This document shows positions 51,703-52,902 of a DNA stretch of 52,902 bases, piece by piece. Location: contig NZ_JGVW01000075.1 of NCBI RefSeq assembly GCF_000687455.2, positions 1 through 52,902 on the forward strand. Direction: 5' to 3'. The notes beneath the pieces are model-generated. The model was given only the letters and a program-made list of their open reading frames with translations. It had not been told where the DNA came from and did no database searches. Within the stretch, counting starts at the first letter, position 1; every line of letters starts with the position of its first letter. The position numbers and the translations under genes are program-made. The stretch is from Burkholderia sp. lig30. GTDB lineage: Bacteria; Pseudomonadota; Gammaproteobacteria; Burkholderiales; Burkholderiaceae.

Positions 51703-52065
51703 CTAGTGGTGCGCATGCGGCCCCGGCTCCAGCGCCGGGCTCGTGGCTGCCGTTCCCTTTCCCTGCCCGTTCTGCAACGCGAGCAGTGCGCGCTCGGCCT
51801 CCGTGAACGCGCGGCACATGGCCTCTTTCGCGTCCTCGCCGACGCAGCGCTGAACCGGCCTCAACTCGTTGCCGCGCGTGATCAGGTCGAGCCGCACGTC
51901 ATAAGCCCGCCGTCCGTTGCCGGTGTGCAGCGCTTCGATCGCCAGATGGCAGCCGCTGATCAGCGCGCGGAAGCGGTCGAGGCGCACGAGCTGCGCGCCC
52001 GCTTCCGCCTCCAGTGCGGCCGAGCCGGCGAATCCGAGGTAGGCGATTTGCATACCGACGCCCAT
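51703..52065 (-). CDS. HPF/RaiA-like ribosome-associated protein
   Basis: A 120-residue protein resembling the HPF/RaiA (sigma-54 modulation) fold. MQIAYLGFAGSAALEAEAGA and LVRLDRFRALISGCHLAIEA match the first strand-helix-strand. RRAYDVRLDLITRGNEL and EDAKEAMCRAFTEAERAL match the second half. Such proteins sit in the 30S A/P-site region and keep ribosomes inactive. Basic residues are fewer than in true HPF, so the assignment is tentative. ATG 52065 follows CAGGAGAAATAAC, a strong ribosome site. Ribosome silencing would suit a low-oxygen dormancy programme. The two upstream genes on this strand may share its transcript. Confidence 0.7.
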   Translation of the reverse strand: MGVGMQIAYLGFAGSAALEAEAGAQLVRLDRFRALISGCHLAIEALHTGNGRRAYDVRLDLITRGNELRPVQRCVGEDAKEAMCRAFTEAERALLALQNGQGKGTAATSPALEPGPHAHH

Positions 52066-52253
52066 GTTATTTCTCCTGACGGCGCCCTCCAGGGCACGAC
52101 CGTCTTTTATTCGTCGCTCGCATCGCTGCGAATTCCGGCGATGATTCATCCACGACTGCGTTGTCCAACCGGCGCCGGCCGCAGTCTGCCCGGCGCCGCA
52201 CGCGTGACCGCGTCTCTCGTGCCGCCCGCGCCCCCCGCGCGGCGCGGCGCGCG

Positions 52254-52493
52254 TCACACGTCGAAAACCTGCGACATTTTCAGTTCAATCCACATCATTC
52301 CCGCCCGCAGCCCTTCCAGCACGGCCTCGCGCTCCGTCCGGTACGTCTGGCTGTGCTCGAACGCATGCCCGAAGTGGCCATGCGGCCCGCCATGCGCGAC
52401 CTGCACCCGGCAGCGGAAGCCGCCCCCTTCGACCGGCCGCGTCTCGACCTCGACGGTCCATTCGCCTTCCCGCACGTTGCCCGACAGTGTCAT
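52254..52493 (-). CDS. Small conserved hypothetical protein
   Basis: A 79-residue protein beginning MTLSGNVREGEWTVEVETRP, with a beta-rich first half, a His-rich turn (GGPHGHFGHAFEHSQTYRTE) and a C-terminal helix. I do not recognise a family. ATG 52493 follows CAGGAGGGCGAG, a strong ribosome site, and removes a ten-residue extension. It lies 55 bp after the DUF1488 gene and 188 bp before the HPF-like gene on the same strand, so it may belong to the same low-oxygen transcript. Confidence 0.6.
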   Translation of the reverse strand: MTLSGNVREGEWTVEVETRPVEGGGFRCRVQVAHGGPHGHFGHAFEHSQTYRTEREAVLEGLRAGMMWIELKMSQVFDV

Positions 52494-52548
52494 CTCGCCC
52501 TCCTGCCATGCCGTGCGCCGCACACGTCCCCAGACGTGCCCGGCCGCG

Positions 52549-52824
52549 TCACCGGATGAACCGGAAATAGCCGCTGTGCAACAGCACCGGACGCCCGCCG
52601 ATTTCCTTGAGCATCCTGCGCGCCGCGTTCTCGATTTCCGAGCGATGCGCGGTGAACGCGTCGGTCAGGTCCCGCTCCACGAGCGACGCCGCGCCGAAGT
52701 GATCCTCGAGCGCCTCGGCCGTGATCGCACACTGCACGCAACTGTCGTCGACCAGTGCCGGGAATGCGAGCACCAGATCGCGTGCGCAATACTCGGGCGG
52801 ATCGGGGGGAAACGAAATGTGCAT
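52549..52824 (-). CDS. DUF1488 domain protein
   Basis: A 91-residue protein of the DUF1488 family. Typical parts are ISFPPDPPEYCARDLVLAFP, VQCAITAEALEDHFGA and a C-terminal helix followed by a short strand (VLLHSGYFRF). The family is widespread in Beta- and Gammaproteobacteria and uncharacterised. It is the first of three left-pointing genes at the window's right edge. A -10-like TATCCT lies at 52879-52884 (minus strand), matching the -10 of the USP gene at 13447. Confidence 0.82.
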   Translation of the reverse strand: MHISFPPDPPEYCARDLVLAFPALVDDSCVQCAITAEALEDHFGAASLVERDLTDAFTAHRSEIENAARRMLKEIGGRPVLLHSGYFRFIR

Positions 52825-52878
52825 GATGCTCGCCTGTCACCGTTGCCGGACCGCCGCGCTCGGCGTATCCATGTGGTC

Positions 52879-52884
52879 AGGATA
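52879..52884 (-). promoter_or_regulatory. Possible -10 whose FNR box would lie outside the window
   Basis: The minus-strand TATCCT sits in the same local context (GTCAGGATAGAG on the plus strand) as the -10 at 13605-13610. By the 21-nt rule the FNR-like box should start near 52906, just past the end of the sequence. Confidence 0.3.
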
Positions 52885-52902
52885 GAGGTGCGCGCCGGCG
52901 CG

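Noticed and set aside
1..52902. CRISPR arrays, rRNA or tRNA genes, riboswitches
   Set aside because: No regularly spaced direct repeats, cloverleaf-like segments or recognisable conserved RNA sequences were seen. The GC-rich repeats present are short coding microsatellites.

Overview
The window looks like a replicon of a Burkholderia cepacia-complex bacterium. The DNA is very GC-rich, and several families here are typical of that genus (DUF3175, DUF3562, DUF4148, MipA/OmpV, paired DUF1326/DUF2182). The gene content of roughly 3.3-22.8 kb and 35.4-52.9 kb matches, from memory, the low-oxygen-activated (lxa) locus described in Burkholderia cenocepacia. It has five universal stress proteins, an Hsp20, a BON protein, a ribosome-hibernation-like protein, two zinc alcohol dehydrogenases, PHB synthesis genes, a cytochrome c, a SulP transporter, a two-component pair and an FNR-type regulator. 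The strongest regulatory signal is a family of FNR-like boxes, TTGA(C/T)-N4-(G/A)TCAA, in eight intergenic positions. Each lies 21-22 nt upstream of a -10-like hexamer (TAGACT, TACGCT, TATCCT and similar) and reads toward a stress or redox gene. A protein with all FNR iron-sulfur cysteines and the FNR recognition helix is encoded at 50742-51524.

Layout. 1-3116: end of a DUF3175 gene, a MipA/OmpV porin-like protein and a chemotaxis receptor. 3395-22832: core stress block with a beta-CASP hydrolase, alcohol dehydrogenase, DUF3562, cytochrome c, LOG protein, SulP, BON, Hsp20, USPs, an amino-acid permease, a DedA-rhodanese fusion, a second alcohol dehydrogenase, phaB-phaC and a run of three USPs ending in a clear terminator. 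22908-33500: accessory DNA. Its left part (about 23.0-26.2 kb) is visibly AT-richer and carries a Hachiman/AbpAB-like defence remnant: a HamA-like (DUF1837) gene cut off before its predicted nuclease residues, joined out of frame to a DEAH helicase. Its right part carries a cobalt-type nitrile hydratase operon (nthA, nthB, accessory protein), an ion channel with an RCK-type domain, a second SulP transporter and a DUF2252 protein. This right part lies between two direct copies of a HAD-UbiA gene, the left copy truncated and internally deleted, the right copy intact.

35377-43204: core stress block resumes with a USP, a CHASE/PAS histidine kinase with its NarL-type regulator, DUF1326/DUF2182, an EamA transporter, DUF4148 and a PilZ protein. 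43295-45817: class A penicillin-binding protein. 45999-50230: a catabolic cluster that I read as conversion of trans-3-hydroxy-L-proline to L-proline (Cys/Thr-type proline-racemase-family dehydratase, LivK-like binding protein, GntR/FCD regulator, ornithine-cyclodeaminase-family reductase). 50320-52824: a stand-alone receiver, the FNR regulator, and on the other strand an HPF-like protein, a small unknown protein and a DUF1488 protein.

How it fits together (inference): falling oxygen activates the FNR protein. It would then switch on PHB synthesis and alcohol dehydrogenases as electron sinks, USP/Hsp20/BON for maintenance, and possibly the ribosome-hibernation gene, whose own promoter may lie just outside the window. 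The accessory block shows none of these boxes and appears to be later cargo inserted between two parts of the locus.
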